NCBI GenBank assembly: GCA_026120185.1
Contig: JANUWF010001729.1
Span: 434,001 to 498,000, forward strand
Direction of reading: 5' to 3'
Source: Voacanga thouarsii
Taxonomy: Eukaryota > Streptophyta > Magnoliopsida > Gentianales > Apocynaceae
Length of the DNA: 64,000 nucleotides
The notes under the pieces were generated by a model. It was given only the letters and a program-made list of their open reading frames with translations, did no database searches and was not told the origin of the DNA. The translations under genes were made by a program, and so were the position numbers. Position 1 is the stretch's first letter. Each line of letters begins with the position of its first letter. Shown here piece by piece: positions 44,874 through 56,841 of this stretch.

Positions 44874-46579
44874 TGTTGGGTATCTCAGGCTCGTATCCCA
44901 TACGGCGCAGCGGAAAATCAAACGAGATACCCTCCCAGGACCCGTCTATGTGTGGAAAACATGACATAAAGAGAGTAAAGGTAACAACTTTTTACCTTTG
45001 GGTGATCGTGTGAAGAACAAAATTTTCTTCGTTAAGTTGAGGCGTGATCCAATAATCCTCATGATCAACCTCCACGTGAGTTGAACGTCAAACTTCTATA
45101 ATCATAGTGTGTGATTATCTCTAACAGTAATCCACATTGAGGTATACTCAAACACAAAAATTTCTGTGCTAGCAAAAATTAATGGCGGCTAGGGTTTTTC
45201 TTTCAAGAAGAAAATTGAGAAAGAGAGAATCGTGTGTCGTTCAGCTATTTTTGGCTAGATTTCGGGTGACTCAACATCAGATAGGGTTTTTGATTATATC
45301 ATACATATATACCTAAAACCCTGCTAAAACTGAGAATTCTAATCCTATTAGAATTCCCTAATTGTAATTGGAAACATCAAGTTCTCACAATTACAACTTA
45401 GACCACAAATTATAACTAATTATAATTTGTCCACAACAACTTGTCTTTCTCTCAATTAACCCCACAATGTTATCAAATAACATCTTGTGTATATAATCCT
45501 CTATTGTGTGTGACCTATTAGGTTTCCCAGTCAATTCGTAGAGAACATGAATTAATCTAAACGTCTTTGAGATTAATATTCCATAATTAATTAGAATTAA
45601 TCCTATTAATTCTAATTAGGATTGGTTTATTAATCCCATATTCCCAGATCATGAGCGGTATCTAGAAACACATCATGACCACCCAAGAGTTTAGGAAGTC
45701 AAGTGGCTTGACATGAACCCTTTAATAACAAACTTCAGTGCAATTAACTCCTTTCACCATACAATATCTCATTCGGTTTGGAGTACGGAATTAGTGCCAA
45801 CTCCCTTCAGAATTAATTCTGGCCCGAATATAATAGTACTTGTAGCAGGAACCCACTACTCTAGATATGTATCAATTTGAACTGTTTCCAATATACAATC
45901 GCCTTGGCCAAGGACTTTCGAGTAGTAATTCCTACAAGTGGTCGTTAGATATTCGCCCCTACTATTAGGAGTGGTGAATCCTTTATTGACCCTCTTAACT
46001 ACTTTCGTTTACCTCACAATGTACCCAATATACATCTCATAGGTGGCCCTCGATCGAGCTCCAGAGATTGGAATCAAAGTACAAAGCTCAGCAAACAAAG
46101 TACCTTGGAGATTTCAAGTCTAAGGATACTTGCACGTTTGCAATATTGAGATTATATCACAGGCACTAAATAGTTATCCATATGATTATCTCAAAGCTAG
46201 GTCATCCAATGAACTTGTTCCATTAACAAGCATCCATGTGTTAACTTTGAGTATCTCAATACTCACGGTTATAAGAACCACCGCCTGATCAAATTAGGAA
46301 GTCTAACATATGCTAGTCGTAACGTATTAATGATGTCCTGTCTCATTAATACTATGATTAGGGACTATTTAAGTCCTAACACTATCCAGTGTAGTAGGAA
46401 TATCATATTATGATCTCTATTATAATTTCCTTAACACGGTGTTGTACTAGGGACTTTATCGAACAGTTATATTACTTAAAGTAAACAAAAGAAACTGTAA
46501 GATAAATAATACCCTTTATTAAAATAAAATGTGTCATATACAATGTACAAGTGATTGCCTCTAGGGCACAACACTAACA
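44874..46579 (-). repeat. Copia-3 5' LTR
   Basis: 1706 bp, TGTTGGGTATCTCAGG...CACTAACA, with the target duplication GGTCG directly outside. It carries the same TATA-like region as its partner (45296-45312) upstream of the leader. Confidence 0.95.
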
Positions 46580-47027
46580 GGTCGTTCTTCTACTTTTCTT
46601 AAAATTGGGGTTGTATGTTTTGAAAGAAAATAATGTTTTTCCAAATGCGCATAAATTCTAAACCAAATTTGTATGACGTTCTACTACTCAACTTATAGAG
46701 TTGTTTTCAATAGAATTTAAGATATATTCTGGAAATGTTTTCTGTGAAAAACACTAGCACACACGAGGGCTCTCTGAGTGTAAAAACCACACACATCTTT
46801 ATTTTCTCCTATTTCTTAGAACTCAAAGCTAGCATCACTCCTTTGGTTCAAGATGTATGTATTTTCTATGACCAGTATGCAAGGCTATTGAAATAGTTTT
46901 TCTCTTTGTATGCGCTATAAGTTTTATTTCATTATAAAGACCCCTTATCTAGGAGATCAGATGGCATGACATCCAGCTATATAAGGCCCATTACGATTGA
47001 AAAATATGGGGTGTTACAGATTTCATG
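46580..47027 (-). repeat. Long TGTAACACCCC-family LTR, part 2 (start)
   Basis: On the minus strand it starts TGTAACACCCCATATTT at 47027 and has AAGGGGTCTTTATAATG, as do the LTRs at 50976 and 59892. It continues to the Copia-3 target duplication GGTCG at 46580 and resumes at 37425. Confidence 0.85.
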
Positions 47028-47127
47028 GAACCCATTTGAAAAATAATTAATCCGTAGTAAATCCATGGCAATCAACCACGGATTTGTCATGGAAACTAAT
47101 TGGAAAATAAATAATCCGTAGCAAATT
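47028..47127. repeat. Fragment of CACTA-1-type subterminal repeats
   Basis: It includes GTAAATCCATGGCAATCAAC, CCACGGATTTGTCATGG and ATCCGTAGCAAATT, the same motif as the block at 15185-16063. It is squeezed between a long LTR (left) and the Copia-4 LTR (right), so it looks like the DNA into which both were inserted. Confidence 0.75.
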
Positions 47128-48825
47128 TGTAGGTTATCTCGGGCATGTAACAAGAATTATGTAGTGGAAATAAAAACCGAGAAAACCTCCCAAAGGATCA
47201 CTCATATGTGAAGAACAGACCATAGGAAAGGAAGAAAAATACCTTTGCGTCATCTCTTTGGTTTAAAAATTTTTCCTTGCTGAAGGTGCGATCCAACAAA
47301 AAACTAGCATGTGTTCTTCATTGTTCAGCCACAACTATTGCAAACCAAAATGGGGTTGCCTCCAACATTATCCGCAGAAGGAAAAGAAACACACAAGAGT
47401 CGCCTTGATCCGGTGCTAGCAAGATGTGTGCGGCGGCTAGGGTTTTTGGGAAGAAGAAGAAAAGCCAGAGAGAATTTTTCTGTTTCTGTGTTTTAGTTGT
47501 TCTACAACACCGAAAAACTTAGCATGTGTATATCCAAAACACATCTCTGTATGCCTTTTCAAAATCATAAATGAAATAGGAATTAATAATTATGATTATG
47601 ACTCATAAGTTCTCATAATTATGATTTGGCCTATAAATCATAACTATTTATAATTTGACCACAGAAACTTCTTCTTCTAGCAATTAACCCTATTATATTA
47701 TCAAATAACACTTCGTGTTCTTAGTCCTTTATTGTGTATGACTTTTTAGGTTTCTTGGTCTATTAGTAGCGAAATATGAATTCATCTAAATATTTTTAGG
47801 ATTAATAATCCTTAATAATTAGAATTAACTTATTAATTTTAATTAGGATTGATTTATTAATTCTCTAATTAATAAATCCATATTCAGTAGATCATGAGTG
47901 GCACCTAGTAGTACATCATGACCACCCAAAAATCCAGAAAGTCAAGTGGCTTAACTTGAACCTTTCAATAGCAAACAACGGTGTAACAAGCTCCTTCCAC
48001 CATAAAATATCTCATTTAGTTTAGAGTATAGAATTAGTGTCAACTCCCTCTAGAATATTAATTAATTCTGGTCTGAATATTTTAGTACTTGTTCCCAGAA
48101 TCCATTATTCATCATGTATATGAATTGGAACTATTTCCAATACACAATCACCTTGGCCAAGGACTTCTCGATTAGTAATTCCTACAAGTGGCCATGAGAT
48201 TTTCGTCCCTACTATTAGGAGTGGTAAATTCTTTATTGATCCTCTCAACTACTTTCGTTTACTTCATGTTGTACCCAATATCCATCCCATAGGTGGTCTT
48301 GTCAATTCTCCAGAGATAGGAATTGAATCACAATGCTTAGCAAACAAAGTACCTTAGAAATCTCAAGTCTAAGGATACTTGCACAATCACTATGATCAGA
48401 TTCTATCACTGGCAATAAATAATTATCCATGCGATTATCTCATAACTAGATCATCCAATATACTTATTCTAGTAACAAGTATCCACGTGTTAACTTTGAG
48501 TATCACAATACTTACAGATGTGAGAACCACTGCTTGATCAAATCAAGAAGTATAATACATGCTAGTCTTAACGTATTAATGATGTCATATCTTATTAATA
48601 CTATACCTAGGGATAATTAAGTACGAATATTATCCAGTGTAGTAGGAACCTTACACCATGAATGATTTCCTTAACACAGTATTACTCTTGGAACTTTATC
48701 TAATAGTTATATTCACATGAAAGTACAAATAAAATAAACTAAAAAAATATAAAATGCCATGTATTATTAAACAAATATGTAATATACAAAATATATTTGA
48801 TTTCCTCTAGGGTATAACACTAACA
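47128..48825 (-). repeat. Copia-4 3' LTR
   Basis: 1698 bp, TGTAGGTTATCTCGGG...CACTAACA. The sequence at 58777-59197 is its truncated pair. In element sense a TATA-like GGATATACACATG lies at about 47522-47534. Confidence 0.92.
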
Positions 48826-49345
48826 AACTCCCACTTGCAATAGAGCCAATCATTCATGTATCTAATACCGAATAACTCAATATGTCTATTATGTTTCTTC
48901 TGGGATAGTGCTTTAGTAAGTGGGTCAACTATGTTCTCAACAGTGGGAACTCTCTCTATCTTTACATCTTATCTATCTATGATCTCCTAATCAAATGAAA
49001 ATGCCTAAATACATACTTTGATCGTTGGTAAGACTTTAGCTCCTTTACTTGTGAAATAGCTCTATTGTTGCCACGATATAGATATATTGGTTCAGTAATG
49101 CTAGGAACCACTCCAAGCTTTGTCATGAACTTCTTGATCCAAACTACTTCATTAGCTACTTCAGAAGTGACTATGTACTCAACTTCAGTCGTTAAGTTGG
49201 AAATAGTATCTTGTTTAGAACTTTTCCAACTAATTACCCCTTCACGCAACATAAATACGTAACCAAACTGTGATTTGAAATCATCTTTATCAGATTCAAA
49301 TCTACCACCAGTATATCCACCTCCTCCATTAATCAAGAATTCATC
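48826..49345 (-). pseudogene. Copia-4 RNase H
   Basis: The frame 48977-49336 has GYTGGRFESDKDDFKSQFGY (Asp of the first site changed to Gly), TTEVEYIVTS (Glu kept) and YRGNNRAIS (Asp changed to Gly). With two of the three acidic residues gone it cannot be active. It ends near the polypurine tract GTGGGAGTT at 48826-48834. Confidence 0.87.
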
Positions 49346-50520
49346 CTTAGTCCTTCATAAGTAGTAAAAGATATTCTTCACAGCTGCCCAATGACTTTCA
49401 CCAAGGTCAGATTGGTATTTGCTCGTCAAATTGAGTGCACAGGATATATTAATCCTAGTACATATCATAGCATACATGATGGATCTAACTGCCAAAGTAT
49501 ATAGAATCCTACTCATGAGATCCCTTTCAACTAGTGTCTTTGGAGATATTAAATTTGAAAAGCTTACCCTATGAGACATGGATAAGAATCTCTTTTTGTA
49601 TTGATCCATACTATACCTCTTTAGCACTTAGGCTATGTATGCAGACTATGAAAGACCTAGCAATCTTTTTGATCTATCTCTATAGATCCTTATTCCAAGA
49701 ATATAGATTACTTCTCCATGATCTTTCTTAGACTACTAAACTTTTATTAATTGAAGAACAAATACATCATTTCCTATTAGCAATATGTCATCTACATAAA
49801 GTAACAACAAAATGATTGCACTCGCACTATCCTTCTTATATACACAAAGCTTATCTATGTTTTGAATAAAATCAAACCCTTTGATTATTTCATCAAAACA
49901 GATGTTCCAACTCCTAGAAGCTTGCTTAAGTCCATAAATAGACCATTACAACCTGCAGACTATTGTGCTATCATTGGATGTGAAACCCTCATGTTGTGTT
50001 ATATACACTTCCTCAGTTAGGTTTCCATTTAGGAAAGCTTTTTTCACATCCATTTGCCAGACCTCAAAGTCCTAATAGGTGGCAAGTGCTAAAAGTATTC
50101 TTATGGATTTCAGCATAGCAACTGGTGAGAAGGTTTCATCATAGTTAACACCATGTTGTTGACGACCCTTAGCAACCAATAGTGATTTATAGGTAACTAT
50201 ATTACCATCCATGTCAGTTTTCTTCTTGAAAATCCATTTACACCTAATAAGTTTGATTCGTTTAGGTGGATCAACCAAAGTCAATACTTGGTTGTTATAC
50301 ATGGAATCTATTTCTGACTTCATGGCTTTAAACCATTTGTTAGATTCTAAACTATTCAGAATATCCTTGTAAGTATTAAGCTCATCTTCATTAATGAGGA
50401 ATATGTCATTGTGGTCACTTATGAGAAATCCATATCTCTTAAGTGCCATGAGTATCCTACTCGACCTATGAGGTTCTTGTGTAAATAAAGGTTCATCTAT
50501 TCTCTCAATAGATGTGGAAT
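49346..50520 (-). pseudogene. Copia-4 reverse transcriptase
   Basis: The N-terminal part is 50072-50449 (TLVDPPKRIKLIRCKWIFKK, GVNYDETFSPVAMLKSIRIL). The catalytic YVDD box is intact at 49787-49798 but in a decayed frame with LLIGND following. The part 49355-49627 has LKRYSMDQYKKRFLSMSHR and the connection region MYAMICTRINISCALNLTSK. Several stops and shifts lie between. Confidence 0.88.
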
Positions 50521-50975
50521 TAGACGGTTAATCTGTGTTTGTTTGTTCTTCCTAAATTTCTCTATTTTCAATTTTACTCCCACTGTCTCATTTGAGCATG
50601 TGCCCCTTTTCTAAAAAGATGACATACTTTGAAATAAACACTTTATTTCTGAAAGGGAGGTAGAAGTAATATCCGAATGACTCTTTCAGATATCCAACAA
50701 ATAAACACTTGTCAATTTTACTCTCAAGTTTGTCTAACTGTGACATTTTGACAAAGGAAAGGTAACCTCATACTCTCAAGTGAAATAACTTTGGTTTCTT
50801 ACCAAAGAATAACTCAAATAGGGTAGTGCCAACCATTTTTTTTACGGAACTCTATTTAGAATATAAATAAAGTCTCTAGTGCGTACCCCCAAAAAGATTT
50901 TGGTAAGTCTGTAAAAGCCATTATGGCCTGCACTATGTTTAAAAGGGTTCAATTCCTTCTCTCAGATACACTAAT
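50521..50975 (-). pseudogene. Copia-4 integrase C-terminal part
   Basis: Translation in pieces has KCLFVGYLKESFGYYFYLPF, SQLDKLESKI and a region matching FWGYALET..YIL. The plus-strand end TTCTCTCAGATACACTAAT aligns with 41289-41310 of Copia-3 and stops there, where the long LTR begins. Confidence 0.8.
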
Positions 50976-53300
50976 TGTAACACCCCACTACCTAGGCCCA
51001 ACAGGGCCGGGGTTGTCACCCCATCCAAAGGACAAGGGGTCTTTATAACTGGGTCACACAATCAGAATAATAGAAGTAAAATAATACTTTAAACATAAAA
51101 CTTATTATAATCCAAGATTTCAAAAACAAATCCAAAATAGAAATTGTTCACTCTCAACTCCTAAAGCATTACATAAAATAAATATAAGAAAATCTTCTAA
51201 GGCAGGCAACAACTAGCTACTCATCCCTATAGCAGGATCGATCTGAAATCATGGTAAAAAGGGTGATGAGATTAAAAAAAAAAAAAATCTCAGAAAGTCC
51301 GTGTGTGCTTTGAGTGTCCAGTGAAAACAGTTTGTGAATGTAAGATGTAAAATCTTCATAAGAGAAATACTGGCAAGCAATAAACAATAGTCAAAATCAA
51401 GAGTGGTGTTTTGGCTTTTTCAACCATCCATATTTAATAAAATCAACCACTCAAAAAGTGGTCATGGGTTACCACACGTTAGGCCCCATAACCATGCAAC
51501 GGTCAGAATGCCACACTTTGTGCAAACTGACAAAAGTAGGTGATCGGCCTACTTGGTGAGATACTCCTCCTTCTCTACACCCAAACAAAACCTGTTATCC
51601 ATTCTAGCAACACATAGTCCACCTGACTGAAACTTGCTAGCTCGAACCGACACGACCTACTGAATTGACATCTTATCCGGGGAGGACTTACCCCTCCGAG
51701 GTGACCACCTACTGAGAGACTTATGCTAACCCATCAAAGACTAGTCCTAGCAGTCCACCCTTATTGTGTACTCAATGTAATTTATTCAACTTAGTGGAAA
51801 ATGATTAAAACATAGTTCCACTTGAAAATGACAATTAAGGATTTCCAAAGTTTGGGGCAAATCTGGTTTTAGAAAGAGCTTTAGGGTTTGAGTAAAACTG
51901 CCCCTTGATTTTCAAATAATTTGTTTGCCTGAAATGAGAAAGGAGATAATCCTCAATTGCCTTTGCAAAAGTGAGTGTCCACGCACTCTACATTTGGCTT
52001 GCCATAGTAATCATTTTTCATCAAACAGGTTTTATGTAGGAGCTTACCTGATCCTTTGCTCGAGATAAAATAAAGGACTCCAACAACTGACCTAACCCCG
52101 CCTGGGGTAAATATAAGCCATAATTAAACTCAAGCCAAAATTTACTTTCACAAATAATCCTAGCTCAACTTACTACAATCATGATCCTAGAGTCCCAAGC
52201 TTTAAGGCTAGATAATAAATAAAGGGTTTATAAGATAAGTCTAGTTTGGTATTAAAATAATTAGGGTTTTGGGAAATAGGCACTAATAAGTTGAAGGTTT
52301 AAATCTTGCTATAAATAAATTAGAGTTTATTTGATGAAGGGTCCTAGGTGGTATTATGTAAAATAATAATCTATTAATAATTAATTGTTAGAAAATAATT
52401 GGTAACTAAAATTAGTTGTAAGTAAATTTTAATGGTTTTGATTGAAAGATAATAAATAAATTTTAATAGTAGTTTTGAATATAAGACTTACAAAATTAAT
52501 ATTTTACCTATTATGAATATTTATATAAAAGGCCTTATTATTATTTTCTATGTATTTTATTTTATATAATATCTATATATTTTATTTCTTAAATAAAAGC
52601 TATCATTTATTTGACTAAAATATCATTATTTGATATAAGAGACCAAATCCACATTTTCCTAGGGTTTTCGAAATTCACTAGAAGAAATTATAGTAATAAT
52701 CATTTTATTGATGGAATAAAATTAGCTTAGGAACAACAAGGTCATGATCATAATTTATATTGCTAACCATAATCATGAACATACACTCTACACCAATCAA
52801 CAAAATATCCAAATCATGAATAAAGGAATAGATCTAAATTTACCAAAACATAATCCAAACTCTACTAACATAACCATGATCATAGCCTTAACAAGAATAC
52901 ATGAACATAAACCCTATTCACCAAAGGTGACATAATCTCTAACATGCTTATTCAATCATACTACTCACGACATGAAGAGCATGCAACAAAACCCTAAAAA
53001 CCATAAAATTCAACCAAGATAATCAACTCATGCATCAATCCCATCTCCATTATATATACACATTTATTCATGCTTCACTCTCAACTCCATCACAACAACA
53101 CATGCTCGAGCCCTAATCATAATCCATCTCCTTCCAATCTCATCCTAGAGACATGAATCTAGAATTTAAAGAAAAGTTTGAAGAGGCTTACTTGATGGAT
53201 GACTACCTTGGAGTAGTTTTGAAGGAATCCTTACTCTTAGGAGACTTGATCCGCCAAGAGAGAAGAAGGAGATATGGCCATGGTTGAAGTAACCATTCAG

Positions 53301-53303
<3 letters not shown>

Positions 53304-53345
<42 letters not shown>
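53304..53345. repeat. (AG)n microsatellite
   Basis: About 21 AG units. A (TA)n run of about 18 bp follows at 53374-53391. Both are inside the long LTR. Confidence 0.95.
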
Positions 53346-53350
<5 letters not shown>

Positions 53351-54940
53351 GAGAAAAAAAGAGTTCATTAGTGTATATATATATATATATACATATATCC
53401 ATTAGGAGTTGAAGATGAGTGAAGATGGAGATGATTGATCTTGCTTACCTTGAAGGTGTTCTTAAGTCTTCAAGAAAATTCTAGTTTTTTTTTATCCAAA
53501 AAAGAGACTTTAATTTCGGTATTTAATGTTAAAAATTGCAAACGTGGTTTCAAGGAGTTGAGTAGGTGTGATCTAGAGTTTTTGGGGAAGATTGGAGAGG
53601 TTTGGAGTGGTCTTAGGCGTGAGAATACTAGTAGGTATTCTTGGTGTTCTTGGTTTGGAGAGAATGGTGAGAATTTGGTTGAAGCTGGCTGAAATTCTGT
53701 GGGAATAGGGTGGCCGAATTGTTTGGGAGGAAAAGGAAAGCTGGTTGTTTGAAATCCAAAAAGAATATTTTAGGGAATCAATTTTGGAAACAAAATATGG
53801 TAAGAAGATCTTGGTCAATGGAGAGCTTTTGGAAGCTTCAATGGCCGGCTGTTTGTTTGTGATGTTTGCTGAGATGAATGATGGTTTAAGGAGCTTTAGA
53901 ATGGCCAAAAATATGATGTACAAGAGTGAAGGAATTTTCTGGTTGTTTGAGGTTTAATTCATGGAAGGCTGCTGAAATTTTGGACTTCAATCAATGGTTT
54001 GATTGGAGTGATTGATGGAGATATTTTAGAACAGCCATGGGACTAGTTTTCGAGCAGCATGCTTGGAAATATAATGAAGCTTAGTTCATGGCTGTTTGAG
54101 GGGAGTTTGTACAGAAAAATGGTGGAAGTTTTGGACAAGGCTGAAGAAGGAACAAAGCTGGAAAATCCTGAACAGATTTTCGCAAGTTTGCTGGAAATTT
54201 TTGGGCAGATTTTGCTGCCATTTTTCAGTCAGTTTGCAGAAGATTTGAAGGGCCATTTAGAGGTCCTTCAATGCTGGTTTCCATCCTTCTTTATGAAGGA
54301 AAAATGAGGTTAAGTTGCTAGGTGAAATACTGGAAGAAACAGCTTGGTTTTGGCTCACCAATGCTGCGAAAATTGTCCAGAAAATTTCCTGGTTTGCACA
54401 GTTTTTGTGCAGCTCGGTTTTGGCTAGGATTTTCAGTCTTCAAGCTGAGTGAATTGATCATTGTTCTGGCAAAATTTGAGTGGGAGAGATGGCTGAAATT
54501 TTCGACACTAGGACTGATCAGGAGGCTGGACAAATTTCAGTTTACAACATGAAGAAAATGTACAGAGCTAGGTCGGAGTTTTGAAGGTTTAACCATGGAG
54601 ATTAATTCTCTTGGGAACCTTCCAAAACTCCTCCCTATTTTTGGCCAACAAGATGACTCATATGGAAATTTTCAAAACCTTCAAAGCCACAGCGCTTTGC
54701 TGAAATTTTTCTGGAATAAAATTGTCTTGAATAAATCAAACAACCTAATTGTCTAAGAATTAAGGAAAGCTAGAGCTTAAAAAGGGTATGAATCCCTTAG
54801 AAGTTTTTGTAGGGCATAAGAGTAGAATTAGAACATTCCTATCATGTCTCCCCTAGGACAACACTCCTACTTTTCCCTAAATCATGTAAGGGCCGAAATA
54901 TAGCCTTCCTACACAAAAATAAAACTTAATCATGCTAAAG

Positions 54941-55012
54941 CTCCAATGATGGAATTTGAACCCAAGACCTCAAGAATTAATTCCAAAGCTCTAACCACTA
55001 AACCACAACAAC
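54941..55012 (-). ncRNA. tRNA-like sequence with pol III A and B boxes
   Basis: On the minus strand TGGTTTAGTGGTTAGAGC (55005-54988) fits an A box, and GGGTTCAAATTCC (54963-54951) fits a B box, about 42 bp apart as in a tRNA gene. The D arm pairs (G10-C25, U11-G24, U12-A23, U13-G22) and the T arm mostly pairs, but the anticodon stem is weak and no acceptor stem is convincing. It is therefore a tRNA pseudogene or the head of a tRNA-derived SINE, or a tRNA-like part of the LTR itself. No tail of A or T marks a SINE end. Confidence 0.6.
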
Positions 55013-55228
55013 TCTTGTTCTTATTTTCTCTCCCAAATATTTTTTCTATTTAATCTTCAAGCTATCTCCCTATTCTCACCTCAAGCAAAAATTACCATTT
55101 TGCCCTTCTTACTCAACAACCACAATTAAGCCATCTAAACTACAAATCACATATCTAAGGCACATAAAATCATATAAAAATATATTTATGCATGCATGAA
55201 AAAGGTTGGCTTTAGCTGGGGTTTCACA

Positions 55229-56015
55229 CCGATACTTTTCTCAAGTTATTTCTTTACTTCATTCTTGAAGTTTTAGAACTTGTCAAATGCCTCAATTTGT
55301 TTTTCATTAAATACAAATACATGAAATAGTGATAACCTCCTCTTGCTTGTATAGACATTGGGTGACATACATCAGTATGTATAAATTCTAATAACTCTTT
55401 GGCCATTTCTCTTTTTCTAGAAAAATGAGTTTTAGCCATTTTACCAAGTAAACAAGATTCGCATGTGCCATATGATTTATAATCAAATGATCCTAAGTCA
55501 CCAAGTTTGTATAACTTAGAAACGCAATTCTTATTTATATGACCTAAACAACAATGCCATAAGAAAAATGATGTTAAGCTATCTATCCTTGATTTCTTAT
55601 TATTTAAATTGAGAATTGGATTATCCATTTCTAGAACATATAAGCCATTTACCAAAGTTGTAGAACCATAATGGATATCATTCAATGAAAAGGAACAACA
55701 TTTATTCTTTAAAATTAAATGAAATCTATATAAGTTTAAACAAGTAACTGAGATAATGTTTTTCAATAAAACTAGTACATAATAACAATTTTGAAGTTCT
55801 AAAACTAACTCAGAAGATAGGTGTAGCTCGTAAGTCCTCATAGCAAGTACAACAATCTTTGCTTCATTTGCAGCACATAGGTCCACATCACCCTTCTCAA
55901 GTCTTCTACTATCCTTTAGTCTTTGCAAGTTATTACACCAACAAAATCCACATCCAGTATCTAATACCTATATCTTATTTCTACAGGCATTATTTATCTC
56001 AATCATAAACATAGC
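55229..56015 (-). pseudogene. Copia-4 protease remnant, pre-integrase and start of integrase
   Basis: The open frame 55254-55928 has RRLEKGDVDLCAANEAKIVV, LVLELQNCYYVLVLLKNIIS, LDNPILNL-like sequence, the zinc-binding HCCLGHINKNCVSKLYKLGD with CESC, and the first catalytic Asp in IHTDVCHP. After RGGYHYF, a piece found in Copia-3 (FITFIDDFSRYG) is missing. The protease active site upstream (55930-56010) is decayed. The long LTR cuts the integrase at 55229. Confidence 0.87.
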
Positions 56016-56841
56016 AGGAGTATAAGTAGAAGAGCCCCGCAAACTTCTCCTTCTCCTTCTTGTCTTTTACAGTCTCCAGGTAGGCTTTGTAGTTGCACCT
56101 TCAATGGCATATCTTGCCACAATGATGACACGGGCATTTGGCAGCTGTCTTCTTCTTTTTTATGCCACATTTGAGCTTAGTGGGATTCTTCTTAGGAACT
56201 TTGTTCTTAGAAGAAGAAGATTCTGCCATTATGAGTACATTGGATTCCTTCTCCATAGAGTATTTTGCAGTCTTGAGAAGGTTGAGAAGCTCAGGTATTG
56301 TGGACTCAATCTTGTTCATCTGGTAGTTAATAACAAATTATGAAAAACTACTTGGCAAAGATTGCAGAATTAAATCAATACTTAACTCATTGTTCATTAC
56401 AAACCCAAAAGACCCAAGAGACCTAAACTTCTCAATTAAGTCCAACATCTTTAGCCCATGAGTGGCCACAGAAGTACCCTTAGCTATCTTAGAACGGAAT
56501 AGTTGTTTTGAGATTTCATATCTCTCTGTTTTGGCTTGGGCATCAAATAGCTCCCAAAGATATAAAATAATTGAGTAAGCATCCATATTCTCATGATGTT
56601 TTTGCATATCAGGGATTATTGACGCCAACATTACACAGGATGTTATGTCACTATCCTCTTTATGCTTTTTGTGGATAGCATGAGCATCTTGAGCGGGTGG
56701 TGGCGGAATAAGAGCATCTAGCACGTAGAGCAACTTTTCTGACTTAAGAACAATTCTCGAATTTCTATACTAGTCTACAAAATTGGTCTAATTAAGTTTG
56801 TTGGTTTCCAAGATACTACATAAATTTTGGTTGGTTGTCAT
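56016..56841 (-). pseudogene. Copia-4 gag
   Basis: The ATG is at 56841 (MTTNQNLCSILETNKLN). The open part 56338-56733 has LLYVLDALIPPPPAQDAHAI, MLASIIPDMQKHHENMDAYS and SIDLILQSLPSSFS; a stop there replaces the next residue. The part 56101-56319 has MNKIESTIPELLNLLKTAKY and the first half of the zinc knuckle (CHHCGKICH). A Gly-to-Cys-like change and a stop disturb the second half. Confidence 0.88.

Larger units (their letters stand above)
37426..46579 (-). mobile_element. Copia-3: complete Ty1/Copia element with both LTRs
   Basis: The 9154-bp element on the minus strand has LTRs at 44874-46579 (5') and 37426-39136 (3'), a primer-binding site, a 1.8-kb leader, gag, protease, integrase, RT and RNase H. 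A perfect 5-bp target duplication GGTCG (37421-37425 and 46580-46584) flanks it. The LTRs differ at about 10 of their first 200 bases. It sits inside a long LTR. It is structurally the most complete copy, but frameshifts and stops in every domain make it non-autonomous. Confidence 0.95.
50976..55228 (+). mobile_element. Solo LTR (long, TGTAACACCCC family) inside Copia-4
   Basis: The 4253-bp unit begins TGTAACACCCCACTACC and ends GCTGGGGTTTCACA; the AAGGGGTCTTTATAA block follows the start, as in the LTR at 59892. It has no internal domain, so it is a solo LTR. On either side Copia-4 integrase resumes, but about 120-130 bp of it are missing compared with Copia-3 (41303-41425), so insertion or later change was accompanied by a deletion. 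The flanking pentamers CTAAT and CCGAT do not form a clear target duplication. The beginning and layout fit very long LTRs of Ty3 chromovirus (Tekay/Del-like) elements; this family name is an inference. Short open frames within (for example 53435-54552) have no motifs and are not genes. Confidence 0.78.

Noticed and set aside
53435..54552. Run of open frames on the plus strand inside the long LTR, suggesting an exon-bearing gene
   Set aside because: Frames are short, overlap in different phases, lack any motif, and lie wholly within a sequence with LTR termini that recurs elsewhere without these frames.
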